Below, one piece after another: positions 15,532 through 23,734 of a stretch of 33,187 nt of DNA. Positions within the stretch are counted from its first letter, which is position 1; each line of letters starts with the position of its first letter. Source of the DNA: Mogibacterium sp. Lineage in GTDB: Bacteria; Bacillota; Clostridia; Peptostreptococcales; Anaerovoracaceae. A model generated the notes under the pieces. That model saw nothing but the letters and a program-made list of their open reading frames with translations, was not told the origin of the DNA and searched no databases. The stretch covers positions 1 to 33,187 of the forward strand of contig JAFRJV010000127.1 in NCBI GenBank assembly GCA_017432075.1, given 5' to 3'. A program made the translations under genes and the position numbers.

Positions 15532-15567
15532 CTGCCTGACAATAGCCTAAAGGCTATTGTCAGGCAG
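15532..15567. terminator. strong bidirectional terminator
   Basis: CTGCCTGACAATAGCC pairs with its exact complement across a four-base loop (15532-15567). T-rich sequence follows on the plus strand (TTTATTTT), and TTTTATCTTTTTT follows on the minus strand. It serves both the secreted protein gene and the convergent decarboxylase gene, whose stop codon is only a few bases away. Confidence 0.95.
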
Positions 15568-15573
15568 TTTATT

Positions 15574-17085
15574 TTAATAGCCGGTACCGACTTTGACCTG
15601 GCCTTCATCGTCAACACCGGTGATCGCTTCGCCGGCCTCAAGTATTGCCGAGATATGGCTTACGACTTCCATTGACAGGATCTCACCCGGGCAGGCTATA
15701 GGTGTGCCCGGCGGATATGTGACTATTGGATCGTAGAGGACGCGGCCAACAGCTTCATAGAGAGGAACATATTCGCCTTCGACAGGAACATTTGCATAGT
15801 CGAGGACTATGTCTTCGAAGGAGCGCGGGGTGCGGTCGATATGGGTGCCGACTCCGTAACCTGAAGCGATGTCCTGAAGTGCCTCGAGCAGGTGTTCATA
15901 GTCGCTTCTTATGTTGCCCGCTCCTGTCATGAGAAGCACGTATTCTCCGTGAACCATTTCGGAAATGATGCCTCTGTACCGGAGCTCTTTGTCGAGCCGC
16001 TCACCCGAGAGCCCGAGCTCGGACATGCTGAGGTTGATCTTGGTCGGGTCAGGGCCTTCCCTGTATCTGTAGAGAGGGAAGACGTCTTCATCCTGCGCGC
16101 CGGAGCCCTTTGTTCCGCTGCCCCTGACCACTGTGAGCCCGTTTATCCTTGAAGCGCCTTTGTAGAAACCGCGGAGATCTTCCTTCCAGGCGCTGACTAT
16201 CTCGCTCCATTTGCTCCGCATTATCTTTTCATTTATATCAAGGCTCGCCATAAGAAGGTATGACGGGCTGGTAGTCTGCACCATGCGGAGGGCTTCGCTG
16301 ACTGCGTCTATGTCGACCGAATCGCCGCAGATATTGAGAATGCCGCTTCCCGTAAAGCTGAGCAGAGTCTTGTGCGTGCTGTTGACGACGATATCTGCGC
16401 CAAGGGATTCTGCCGCGTGCTTCAGATGAGGCACATATAAACCTTCTTCGCGTGCCTGCCGGGCATCATAGTCGAAAAACTTCAGATGAGCGCCATGCGC
16501 CTGATCCACGATAAGCAGCATGCCGTGGTCGTGAGCGACATCTGCCAGGACGGATATGTCGCTGAGCATGCCGCAGTAGTTAGGACTTGTAATGAGTACA
16601 GCCGAAGCGTCAGGATTCTCATCACATGCGGCCTCGAGTTCGTAAGGGGAGATCTCAGCCGCGATATTATAATCCGGATCTGTCTCCGGGCGGATGTATA
16701 CAGGGTTGATGCCGCCGAGTCTGAGCGCGCTGAAAGCGGCGTGGTGGGAGTTGCGTCCCAGGATGAGTTTACCGCCGACCGGAACACTCGAAATGATCGC
16801 CGCGATAAGGCCCGCGCTGGAGCCGTTCACAAGCAGCTCCGTATGGCGGACGCCATACAGCTCTGCGTAGTTATCCATGACATTACGCAGAGCGCCGCGC
16901 GGGCTGAACAGCGAGTCCGCCCCCGGTATCTCCGTTATGTCATAAGCGGCGGTATTTTTCAGGAGCTGCCCGTAGCTCGCTTCATCAAAAAGCGTGCTGC
17001 GGCCTTTATGCCCCGGCATGTGAAACGAAATATTGCCGGCCTCCGCATTCTTTTTCAGAAAATCCGCGATCGTATAGTCTTTCAT
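15574..17085 (-). CDS. Orn/Lys/Arg-type PLP decarboxylase (fold type I)
   Basis: A 503-residue pyridoxal-phosphate enzyme of the group III basic amino acid decarboxylase family (SpeA/Cad/YaaO-like), which makes polyamines or their precursors from Arg, Lys or Ornithine. The N-terminus has the family opening FHMPGHKG. The PLP-binding Asp194 and His197 are in VDQAHGAH, and the Schiff-base Lys239 is in VNSTHKT. A C-terminal substrate domain follows. The length matches the short Gram-positive form that lacks the N-terminal wing of the enterobacterial enzymes. The start ATG is preceded by AAAAGGAT. Its promoter is at 17136-17165. Which amino acid is the substrate cannot be read from sequence by eye. 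Confidence 0.92.
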   Translation of the reverse strand: MKDYTIADFLKKNAEAGNISFHMPGHKGRSTLFDEASYGQLLKNTAAYDITEIPGADSLFSPRGALRNVMDNYAELYGVRHTELLVNGSSAGLIAAIISSVPVGGKLILGRNSHHAAFSALRLGGINPVYIRPETDPDYNIAAEISPYELEAACDENPDASAVLITSPNYCGMLSDISVLADVAHDHGMLLIVDQAHGAHLKFFDYDARQAREEGLYVPHLKHAAESLGADIVVNSTHKTLLSFTGSGILNICGDSVDIDAVSEALRMVQTTSPSYLLMASLDINEKIMRSKWSEIVSAWKEDLRGFYKGASRINGLTVVRGSGTKGSGAQDEDVFPLYRYREGPDPTKINLSMSELGLSGERLDKELRYRGIISEMVHGEYVLLMTGAGNIRSDYEHLLEALQDIASGYGVGTHIDRTPRSFEDIVLDYANVPVEGEYVPLYEAVGRVLYDPIVTYPPGTPIACPGEILSMEVVSHISAILEAGEAITGVDDEGQVKVGTGY

Positions 17086-17135
17086 AGTGACATCCTTTTA
17101 AAGTCGTACTTATGAGGATAACAATTTTCTAATAG

Positions 17136-17165
17136 ATTATAGCATGCAGTTTCCATTTACGAAAA
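17136..17165 (-). promoter_or_regulatory. promoter of the decarboxylase gene
   Basis: On the minus strand, TGC-TATAAT (17136-17144) is a perfect extended -10. The -35 (TTTTCG, 17160-17165, 18-base spacer) is weak, as is common with an extended -10. Confidence 0.6.
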
Positions 17166-17193
17166 CTTCGGCGGATATGCGGAGCGATAATTA

Positions 17194-17376
17194 GCGGGTT
17201 CGAAGTGCCGGTGCGAGCACTGTGCAGGAGCCGCCGGGATTTCCGAGAGAGGCCGCAGGTGAGCGGCCGGAACGAGACTCGCAAGCGAAGCGTCAGAGCC
17301 GTTCCCCGCGAAGCAAGGCCGAACGAGCAGAAATCCCCGGCGACGGAACACGCGAGCAAAGGCACTTCGAACCCGC
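17194..17376. repeat. 183-bp GC-rich palindromic intergenic element
   Basis: The outer arms GCGGGTTCGAAGTGCC (17194-17209) and GGCACTTCGAACCCGC (17361-17376) are exact 16-bp complements. Inside them, CGCCGGGATTTC (about 17232-17243) pairs with GAAATCCCCGGCG (17330-17342) with one bulge. The centre contains further hairpins such as GGCCGC/GCGGCC (17251-17268). Base composition is far more GC-rich than the AT-rich flanks. Open frames here are a by-product of that composition. The element resembles a MITE or REP-like repeat; I cannot name its family and see no second copy in this window. Confidence 0.75.
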
Positions 17377-17422
17377 CTTGCATCTTAAAAGGAACAGCTT
17401 TGTATCGTTATGTTTTTGGCAA

Positions 17423-17453
17423 TTATGCATTTTCAATTTAAATGGTATATAAT
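17423..17453 (+). promoter_or_regulatory. candidate rnf operon promoter
   Basis: TGG-TATATAAT (17443-17453) is an extended -10 in an AT-rich stretch. The -35 is poor (TTATGC, 17423-17428). It lies about 135 bases ahead of rnfC, directly before the structured leader. Confidence 0.45.
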
Positions 17454-17468
17454 ATTTAGGCTGTCAGA

Positions 17469-17522
17469 CAGCGCCATTCTTTTGTTGCGCAAAAGATTAG
17501 CATAAATCATTAAATGGCGCTG
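17469..17522 (+). promoter_or_regulatory. structured RNA leader of the rnf operon
   Basis: CAGCGCCATT (17469-17478) pairs exactly with AATGGCGCTG (17513-17522). A stacked inner hairpin CTTTTG-TTGCG-CAAAAG (17479-17495) lies at its base. The whole lies between the candidate promoter and the GAAAGGAG site of rnfC. There is no T-run after the stem, so it is not a simple terminator. It could protect the mRNA or sense a ligand; I do not recognise a known riboswitch class. Confidence 0.5.
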
Positions 17523-17587
17523 AAAAACACATTAAGCACTAGTTACCGTAGAAAAAGATATTTATGTGAAAGGAGTTTCTAAAAGGG

Positions 17588-18898
17588 ATGAGCCAAAGGA
17601 AACATTTGCCGAGCATCCATGTTCCGCATCACAAAAATACGGCCGCATGCGAGACCGTAACGATGCCGATACCGGATGAAGTAAGCATCAGCATGTCCCA
17701 GAACATCGGCGCTCCTTGTCAGCCTCTCGTAGAGAAGGGTGATTATGTGAAGGTAGGACAGAGGATCGGAGACGTACAGGCCTTTGTCAGCGCACCTATC
17801 TTCTCGAGCGTCAGCGGAACCGTAAAGTCGATCGACAAGGTCCGCGGTTCAATGGGCGGCTTTGAAACTCACATAGTAATCGAGCCGGACAAAAAGCAGG
17901 AGGTCAGCGAAGAAGTTCAGATACCTGTCATCAACAGCTTTGAGGATTTCGTCAAAGCTGCAAGAGACAGTGGTATGGTAGGTCTGGGAGGAGCTTCCTT
18001 CCCGACTCACGTAAAGCTGAATCCTAAGAACCTCGATGAGTGTGAGTATCTGGTGGTCAACGCAGCAGAGTGCGAGCCGTTTATCACCACAGACAACAGA
18101 GAAATGGTAGAGAACGGTCAGGATGTTCTCGACGGAATGAAGATGATCATGAAGTGGCTGAATCTCAAGAAGGGATTCATCGGCGTCGAGACAAACAAAC
18201 CTGATGCGATCGCAAACCTCAAGAGACTGATCGAACAGAACGAGATCAAGGATATCGAGATCGTTCCGCTTCCGTCCAGCTACCCGAAGGGTGCTGAGCG
18301 TGTACTCGTTTACGAAGTCACAGGTAAGACGATGAACGCGGGCGTACTCCCTGCACAGCTCGGAGTCATTCTTGACAACGTTTCGACTATCGGTGTTATG
18401 GCTGAGTACTTCAAGACCGGAATGCCTGTAGTAAGAAGAAGAGTCACGGTCGACGGTGATGCTGTTACAGAACCTAAGAACGTGTATGTTCCGATCGGCA
18501 CAAGGATCGCAGATGTAGTTGAATTCTGCGGCGGCTACAAAAAGGAGCCTCGCAAGATCATCATGGGCGGACCTATGATGGGAAGAGCTACAAAGTCTGA
18601 CGAATCCCCTACAATGAAGAACACGTCGGCTATTCTTTGCTTCAGCCAGGAAATGGCAGGAGTCAAGGAAGAGACAGCTTGTCTCAACTGCCAGCGCTGC
18701 CACACAGCCTGCCCGTTCGGCCTTATGCCTAGCATCTTCGCCGATGCGTATGAGGCAAAGGATGTAGACAAGCTCAACAGATTCAACGTTATGCAGTGCA
18801 TGGAGTGCGGCAGCTGCTCGTACACATGTCCTGCAAGACGCCCGCTTGCTCTGACTAACAAGCTGGCAAAGATGATGGTAAAGGAGGCATCGAAGTAA
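17588..18898 (+). CDS. rnfC: Rnf complex subunit RnfC (NADH/FMN and Fe-S subunit)
   Basis: Peripheral cytosolic subunit of the Rnf ferredoxin:NAD+ oxidoreductase and its NAD-side module. In its 436 residues: an N-terminal RnfC barrel-like domain, the FMN/NADH-binding glycine-rich stretch GLGGASFPTHVKL (132-144) followed by VVNAAECEP, an SLBB-like region (~280-320), then two [4Fe-4S] motifs, Cys365/368/371/375 and Cys404/407/410/414. Length is normal for the clostridial form, which lacks the long Ala/Lys-rich C-terminal extension of proteobacterial RnfC. It heads the operon C-D-G-E-A-B behind a GAAAGGAG site, 12 bases before the ATG. Confidence 0.97.
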   Translation: MSQRKHLPSIHVPHHKNTAACETVTMPIPDEVSISMSQNIGAPCQPLVEKGDYVKVGQRIGDVQAFVSAPIFSSVSGTVKSIDKVRGSMGGFETHIVIEPDKKQEVSEEVQIPVINSFEDFVKAARDSGMVGLGGASFPTHVKLNPKNLDECEYLVVNAAECEPFITTDNREMVENGQDVLDGMKMIMKWLNLKKGFIGVETNKPDAIANLKRLIEQNEIKDIEIVPLPSSYPKGAERVLVYEVTGKTMNAGVLPAQLGVILDNVSTIGVMAEYFKTGMPVVRRRVTVDGDAVTEPKNVYVPIGTRIADVVEFCGGYKKEPRKIIMGGPMMGRATKSDESPTMKNTSAILCFSQEMAGVKEETACLNCQRCHTACPFGLMPSIFADAYEAKDVDKLNRFNVMQCMECGSCSYTCPARRPLALTNKLAKMMVKEASK

Positions 18899-18899
18899 T

Positions 18900-19871
18900 A
18901 TGGATAATAAGTTTCATACTAATTTGATCGTATCCTCCTCGCCGCATATCGTTACGGAATCGGATACCACAAGGCTGATGGGATCGGTGCTTCTTGCACT
19001 CGCTCCTGCATGGATCGCCAGCATTTACATCTTCGGCTTCAGAGCCCTGCTGCTGTCGGTCGTATGCGTAGCGGCCAGCGTACTCTTCGAGTACCTTTTC
19101 AATGTAATCACTCATAAAAAACAGACGGTTGGAGATCTTTCCGCTGCTCTTACGGGACTGCTGATCGCGTTCAACGTACCTTCAAGCTTCCCGCTCTGGC
19201 AGGCGATCATCGGATGCCTCTTCGCTATCGTAGTAGTAAAGGGCCTCTTCGGCGGTATCGGAAAGAACTTCTCGAACCCTGCTATCACAGCACGTATTTT
19301 CCTGTTCATCTCGTTCTCAGCCAACATGTCAACATGGCCTCTGACGAGACTCGCAGAATCCACTGATGCAGTTACAGGACCTACACCTCTTGCTCTTTAT
19401 GCAGAGGGAAGCCAGGATCAGATCCCTGATCTCCTGCACCTGTTCCTCGGATTCCACGGCGGTTCGACCGGAGAAGTCTGTGCACTCGCACTGCTGATCG
19501 GCGGCATCTATCTGATCGCCCGCAAGGTCATCAGCCCGATCATCCCTTGTGCTTTCATAGGCACTGTATTCGTGTTCGGACTGATCGCTACAGGAAGCCC
19601 ATACTGGGCACTCTTCCACGTGCTCTCCGGCGGCGTCATGCTCGGTGCTTTCTTCATGGCTACCGACTATGTCACATCGCCAAAGCTGCCTCTTGGCCAG
19701 CTTCTGTTTGGCATCGGCTGCGGAATCATCACGATGAGCATCAGGCTCTTCGGTTCGTATCCTGAAGGTGTTTCCTTCTCGATCCTGCTGATGAACATCT
19801 GCACACCGCTGCTCAACAACCTGTCCTACAAGTTCTACCTGAAGGAGGGAGGTGCTAAGAATGGAAAATAA
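18900..19871 (+). CDS. rnfD: Rnf complex subunit RnfD
   Basis: An integral membrane subunit of 323 residues with about eight to ten helices, homologous to NqrB. It carries covalently bound FMN in characterised relatives and contributes to ion translocation. The region aligned with the flavinylation motif reads DAVTGPTPLALY, placing Thr162 as the attachment residue. Pro161 replaces the usual Ala of [ST]-G-A-T. The start ATG lies two bases after the rnfC stop, with AAAGGAGG inside the rnfC end. The 3' end overlaps rnfG by 11 bases, which points to translational coupling. Confidence 0.95.
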   Translation: MDNKFHTNLIVSSSPHIVTESDTTRLMGSVLLALAPAWIASIYIFGFRALLLSVVCVAASVLFEYLFNVITHKKQTVGDLSAALTGLLIAFNVPSSFPLWQAIIGCLFAIVVVKGLFGGIGKNFSNPAITARIFLFISFSANMSTWPLTRLAESTDAVTGPTPLALYAEGSQDQIPDLLHLFLGFHGGSTGEVCALALLIGGIYLIARKVISPIIPCAFIGTVFVFGLIATGSPYWALFHVLSGGVMLGAFFMATDYVTSPKLPLGQLLFGIGCGIITMSIRLFGSYPEGVSFSILLMNICTPLLNNLSYKFYLKEGGAKNGK

Positions 19872-20436
19872 AAACAGTGCATTCAAGGAATTCATCTCGC
19901 CTATCCTCGTGCTTGTAGTGATATGCTTCGTTACAACATTCCTGCTGGCATTCACATACGGCGTAACGGCACCTATCATTGCCGAGAATACAGCCAAGGC
20001 TGCCAGCGAGGCACGTATGGAGCTCCTGCCTGACGCAGACAACTTCAGCCCTTCGGACGCAAACCCATATATCCTCGAGGATGGAAAGGTCTATGTAGAG
20101 GACTGCTATGTTGCCGACAACAAAGCAGGCATGGTTGTCACAGTAAAGACCAACTCCTATGGCGGAATGCTCACAGCCATGGTCGGAATCGACAAGGACG
20201 GAGCGATCACCGGAGTAAAGGTCACAGATCACGCAGACACACCGGGCGTAGGTACCAAGGCACATGATGCCGGACATCTTTCGCAGTACGTCGGACTCAC
20301 TGAGCTTACGAGCGACCAGGTCAAGAGCGATTCATCCGTTCAGCACGTGACCGGAGCATCCGTATCCTCGGGAGCTATCCACAAAGCTGTATACTGCGCA
20401 CTTGCTCAGTTTGACGCGATGGGAGGTGTTAAGTAA
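19861..20436 (+). CDS. rnfG: Rnf complex subunit RnfG (flavoprotein)
   Basis: A 191-residue subunit with one N-terminal membrane helix (about 13-34) and an extracytoplasmic FMN-binding domain. RnfG normally carries FMN linked by ApbE to the Thr of a [ST]-G-A-T motif. Here the equivalent segment is VTGASVSSG, with Ser167 in the Thr position. The ATG at 19861 is chosen because GGAGGTGC lies eight bases upstream; the GTG nine bases earlier overlaps that site. The gene overlaps rnfD at its start and shares one base (TAATG) with rnfE at its end. No apbE gene is visible in the window. Confidence 0.94.
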   Translation: MENKNSAFKEFISPILVLVVICFVTTFLLAFTYGVTAPIIAENTAKAASEARMELLPDADNFSPSDANPYILEDGKVYVEDCYVADNKAGMVVTVKTNSYGGMLTAMVGIDKDGAITGVKVTDHADTPGVGTKAHDAGHLSQYVGLTELTSDQVKSDSSVQHVTGASVSSGAIHKAVYCALAQFDAMGGVK

Positions 20437-21137
20437 TGGAAAAGAAAAGTAAGCTCTCGATACTGACTAACGGTATCATCAAGGAGAACCCTACACTGGT
20501 ACTCCTGCTCGGAACTTGCCCGTTCCTCGCTACATCTTCATCGCTGATCAACGCGCTCGGAATGGGACTTTCGGCAACAGCCGTACTGATTTGTTCCAAC
20601 ATCGTTATTTCGATGCTGCGTAAAGTTATTCCTGACAAGGTCAGGATCCCTTGCTACATCGTAGTAATCGCCGGATTCGTAACACTGGTACAGTTCGTGC
20701 TCCAGGCTTACGCTCCGGACATCAATAAGGCACTGGGAGTATTCATCCCTCTGATCGTAGTAAACTGCATCATCCTCGGCCGTGCTGAGGCGTTTGCGAA
20801 CAAGAACTCCGTAGTCGATTCCGCACTTGACGGTATCGGTATGGGTATCGGATTCACACTCGCTCTCGCAGCCATGGGAGCTATCAGAGAACTTCTGGGA
20901 ACAGGCTGCCTCCTTGGCTTCACTATCATCCCGAACTTCTCGATCGGCTTCTTCAATCTCCCTCCGGGCGGATTCTTCGTATTCGGAGTGCTGATTGCGA
21001 TCATGCAGGCCGCTACAAAGGGTAAGGCTCTCAAGGCTAAAGGCTTCAGCTGCGGACTCTGCCCGATGTACAACTCGTGCAATACTGCAGAAGCCAATGA
21101 GGAAGTTGCAGCTGCTAAGGCTGCTAAGGCAGTATAG
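20436..21137 (+). CDS. rnfE: Rnf complex subunit RnfE
   Basis: An integral membrane subunit of 233 residues with six helices, homologous to NqrD and paired with RnfA. Cys28 (GTCPF) and Cys111 (VNCIILG) correspond to conserved cysteines that, with those of RnfA, bind an intramembrane [2Fe-2S] cluster. Oddly, the cytosolic C-terminus has Cys206, Cys209 and Cys215 (SCGLCPMYNSC) and then an Ala/Lys-rich tail. The start overlaps the rnfG stop by one base and has a GGGAGGTG site. Confidence 0.95.
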   Translation: MEKKSKLSILTNGIIKENPTLVLLLGTCPFLATSSSLINALGMGLSATAVLICSNIVISMLRKVIPDKVRIPCYIVVIAGFVTLVQFVLQAYAPDINKALGVFIPLIVVNCIILGRAEAFANKNSVVDSALDGIGMGIGFTLALAAMGAIRELLGTGCLLGFTIIPNFSIGFFNLPPGGFFVFGVLIAIMQAATKGKALKAKGFSCGLCPMYNSCNTAEANEEVAAAKAAKAV

Positions 21138-21151
21138 GAAGGAGGACAGAC

Positions 21152-21736
21152 ATGATAGTAAATCTTATAGTAATCTTCATGGGAATAGTCCTCGTTAACA
21201 ACTTCGTACTGTCCCAGTTCCTCGGAATCTGCTCGTTCCTCGGAGTATCAAACAAGATGAGCTCATCAGTCGGTATGGGCGGCGCGGTAGTCTTCGTAAT
21301 GGTTATCGCCGAACTCGTTACATGGCCTGTAATGCAGCTCCTCAACAAATTCGAGATCGGATATCTGCAGACTGTAGTATTCATTCTCGTAATCGCCGCA
21401 CTCGTACAGTTCGTTGAGATGTTCATGAAGAAGTACCTGCCTGCTCTTCAGAAGGCGCTCGGTATCTTCCTCCCGCTCATCACTACAAACTGCGCAATTC
21501 TCGGTGCGACGATCAACGCAATAAGTTATGGTTATTCCTACGTTGAGTCCGTAGTATATGCTTTCGGAGCAGGCGTCGGCTACATGGTAGCCATGGTCCT
21601 CTTCGCAGGCATCCGTGAGGAGAAGCTCAACAACATGGATGCTATCCCTACACCTTTCAAGGGTGTCGGAATCATCCTCGTTGCTGCTTCCATCATGGCA
21701 CTTTCGTTCATGGGCTTCACAGGGATGTTCCAGTAA
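21152..21736 (+). CDS. rnfA: Rnf complex subunit RnfA
   Basis: An integral membrane subunit of 194 residues with six helices, homologous to NqrE and to RnfE. Cys27 (GICSF) and the Cys of TTNCAILGA fit the [2Fe-2S] ligands shared with RnfE. The usual opening VLVNNFVLSQFLGIC is complete. A perfect AAGGAGG site precedes the ATG by six bases. It lies 14 bases after rnfE and 12 before rnfB. Confidence 0.97.
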   Translation: MIVNLIVIFMGIVLVNNFVLSQFLGICSFLGVSNKMSSSVGMGGAVVFVMVIAELVTWPVMQLLNKFEIGYLQTVVFILVIAALVQFVEMFMKKYLPALQKALGIFLPLITTNCAILGATINAISYGYSYVESVVYAFGAGVGYMVAMVLFAGIREEKLNNMDAIPTPFKGVGIILVAASIMALSFMGFTGMFQ

Positions 21737-21748
21737 GGAGGTAGAAAG

Positions 21749-22645
21749 ATGAGTGGAGTAATGACACCTGTACTGTTAGTAGCAGTCATCGGTCTCGTCT
21801 GCGCCGGCCTTCTGGTATTCGCATCCAAGGTATTCCATGTAGCGGTAGACGAGAGAGTAACCCAGGTCAGAGAGGTGCTTCCTGGCGCTAACTGCGGCGG
21901 CTGCGGATTCGCAGGCTGCGACGACTATGCGTCAAACCTCGTTGCTGACGAATCACTGCCTTGCACAAAGTGCTCCCCGGGCGGAGCTGCTGTTGCGGCA
22001 CAGATCGCCGATATCCTCGGAAGATCTGCCGGAGCATCAGAGCCTCAGGTAGCACAGGTAATGTGCAACGGCACATGCGAAGCATCCCGCACTGTCCTCG
22101 AGTGGCAGGGTATGCAGTCCTGCAAGGGCGCTAAGGGATGGTTCACATCACCAAACGCTTGCATGTACGGATGTATCGGACTTGGCGACTGCGCTAATGC
22201 ATGCCAGTTCGATGCTATCGGTGTTGTCGACGGTGTTGCCAGAGTCAACAGAGAAAACTGCGTGGCTTGCGGCGCGTGCGTAGGCGCTTGCCCGCAGAAG
22301 ATCATCAAGCTCGTACCAAAGAAGAATCAGGTACATGTTCTGTGCTCATCCACAGACAAGGGCGCTGTTGCACGCAAGAACTGCGACAATGCTTGTATCG
22401 GATGCATGAAGTGCACCACAGTCTGCAACTTCGACGCTATCCATGTAGAGGACTTCCTCGCAAGGATCGATGCAGACAAGTGCAAGAGCTGCGGACTTTG
22501 CGCAGCTATCTGCCCGACAGGCGCCATCAACAGCTTCAAGAAGCTGCCTAAGAAGGAGCAGGCAGAGAAGGTCGCTGCAGCAAAGAAAGCTAAGGCTGCT
22601 GCCGCTAAGGAAGCAGAGAAAGCCAAAGCTGCCGCACAGGCATAA
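21749..22645 (+). CDS. rnfB: Rnf complex subunit RnfB (ferredoxin-interacting Fe-S subunit)
   Basis: The electron entry subunit, which accepts electrons from reduced ferredoxin. Its 298 residues show an N-terminal membrane helix (about 5-27), then the RnfB-specific [4Fe-4S] motif CGGCGFAGC...C near residues 50-75. A Cys-rich linker (CNGTC...C...CMYGCIGLGDCANAC) follows, then classic ferredoxin motifs CVACGACVGACP, CIGCMKCTTVC and CKSCGLCAAICP. This multi-cluster form is typical of Clostridia. The tail is about 35 residues of Ala/Lys/Glu, probably a flexible charged extension. It is the last gene of the operon, followed by a terminator. Confidence 0.97.
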   Translation: MSGVMTPVLLVAVIGLVCAGLLVFASKVFHVAVDERVTQVREVLPGANCGGCGFAGCDDYASNLVADESLPCTKCSPGGAAVAAQIADILGRSAGASEPQVAQVMCNGTCEASRTVLEWQGMQSCKGAKGWFTSPNACMYGCIGLGDCANACQFDAIGVVDGVARVNRENCVACGACVGACPQKIIKLVPKKNQVHVLCSSTDKGAVARKNCDNACIGCMKCTTVCNFDAIHVEDFLARIDADKCKSCGLCAAICPTGAINSFKKLPKKEQAEKVAAAKKAKAAAAKEAEKAKAAAQA

Positions 22646-22664
22646 TGCTATAAAGAATTATGAA

Positions 22665-22695
22665 AAGCCTCGATCTCAGGACCGGGGCTTTTTTT
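22665..22695 (+). terminator. terminator of the rnf operon
   Basis: AAGCCTCG (22665-22672) pairs with CGGGGCTT (22683-22690, one G-T pair), followed by a T-run. On the minus strand a shorter T-run follows, so it may also stop the convergent DUF5688 gene. Confidence 0.85.
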
Positions 22696-22719
22696 CATGC
22701 CAGCTGATCAATGTGCCGG

Positions 22720-23664
22720 TCAGCATACATTATCTCCGCAGGCCGGTATCATACCGCCGTAGCTGACACGGCACAGCTTTCCCGACTCACAAATATAGAG
22801 ATCATCCGCCAGTATCTCATTTTCCCTGACTACGGAACGGTTTGCAGAACGCACCAGATCTGCCAGCTCCTGAGGATCCTGATCCTCAACTTTTATGAGT
22901 ATCAGCTCGTGGACGGAAGACGGCAGTACATAAAAGTCGCCTCCAAGCAGTTCGCAGATACGATCCATAATACCCGGGTAAAACAAGGTGCCGGCTCCCC
23001 AGAAAAAACCTGAGTTGGTGAGCACAAATCCCGGGCCGGCTCCTGCCGGCACCCTTCCGGACGGCTTCTCAAGAAGATTCTCACATTCTTCTGTACCCTG
23101 CATGACAGAGTCTCCGAGATCATGTAATACCGCCGGATAATTCTCCATGGTATTTTTTATTGCTTTGTCAAAGATCTCATCTCCCGTCAGTTTGTGATCC
23201 TTCATGAGGGCATCCGTTATCACTGCTCCGTATTCACCGCGTCCAATCTCGGCAATGTATACGAAGCCGCAGCCCAGCTCACGGAAAGGTATCCCCTTCA
23301 GATACTCTTTGTTTCTGCTTTTATTCAGCATCCTTACTCTAAGGCTTTCCGTATCATCAAGCATGCAGAAAGAATCACGTGCGAGAAGATCCGCCATGTC
23401 CAGACTGCGTACTGCTGTTTCCACAGCCTGGTGTGAGAGGTCTGCGATAGAAGTCCCGTCCTTATAGGCCATATAAAAATCCTCAACGTAGAATGTAGGA
23501 GCGCAGTTCAGCCCCTCTTTTTTAAATAGCAAGCCATTTAATTCACCGCGCTGAGCCTTGTTTACTTTACGCTCTTCTATCTCCATATCGACCGGACCGG
23601 ATTCGCAGAGCGCGCTGCGGCAAAGCGATACAAATTCCTTTTTGAAACCCAAAAGATCCAACAT
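22720..23664 (-). CDS. DUF5688-type protein of unknown function
   Basis: A soluble 314-residue protein resembling the DUF5688 group found mostly in Clostridia. There is no signal peptide or membrane segment. Recognisable features are an N-terminal stretch with NGLLFKKEGLNCAPTFYVED (reminiscent of members that read 'itlkkgd...ptiYl'), a central IPFRELGCGFVYIAEI and a C-terminal half with TNSGFFWGAGTLFYPG. No catalytic motif stands out. The ATG has a strong AAAGGAG site. It is convergent with the rnf operon and stands alone. Function is unknown. Confidence 0.8.
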   Translation of the reverse strand: MLDLLGFKKEFVSLCRSALCESGPVDMEIEERKVNKAQRGELNGLLFKKEGLNCAPTFYVEDFYMAYKDGTSIADLSHQAVETAVRSLDMADLLARDSFCMLDDTESLRVRMLNKSRNKEYLKGIPFRELGCGFVYIAEIGRGEYGAVITDALMKDHKLTGDEIFDKAIKNTMENYPAVLHDLGDSVMQGTEECENLLEKPSGRVPAGAGPGFVLTNSGFFWGAGTLFYPGIMDRICELLGGDFYVLPSSVHELILIKVEDQDPQELADLVRSANRSVVRENEILADDLYICESGKLCRVSYGGMIPACGDNVC

Positions 23665-23704
23665 TTAATTCTCCTTTCCGTTAAAAAAGCTGTGCTGTGG
23701 GCTC

Positions 23705-23734
23705 ACAGTAGTCCTTTGGGGCATCGACTGTCAA
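23705..23734 (-). promoter_or_regulatory. weak candidate promoter of the DUF5688 gene
   Basis: On the minus strand, a consensus TTGACA (23729-23734) is followed after 18 bases by TACTGT (23705-23710), a poor -10. The start codon is about 40 bases further. Confidence 0.3.

Noticed and set aside
17129-17452. Several short open frames in the GC-rich palindromic element
   Set aside because: They appear in overlapping frames on both strands, lack ribosome binding sites and are explained by the palindrome's composition.
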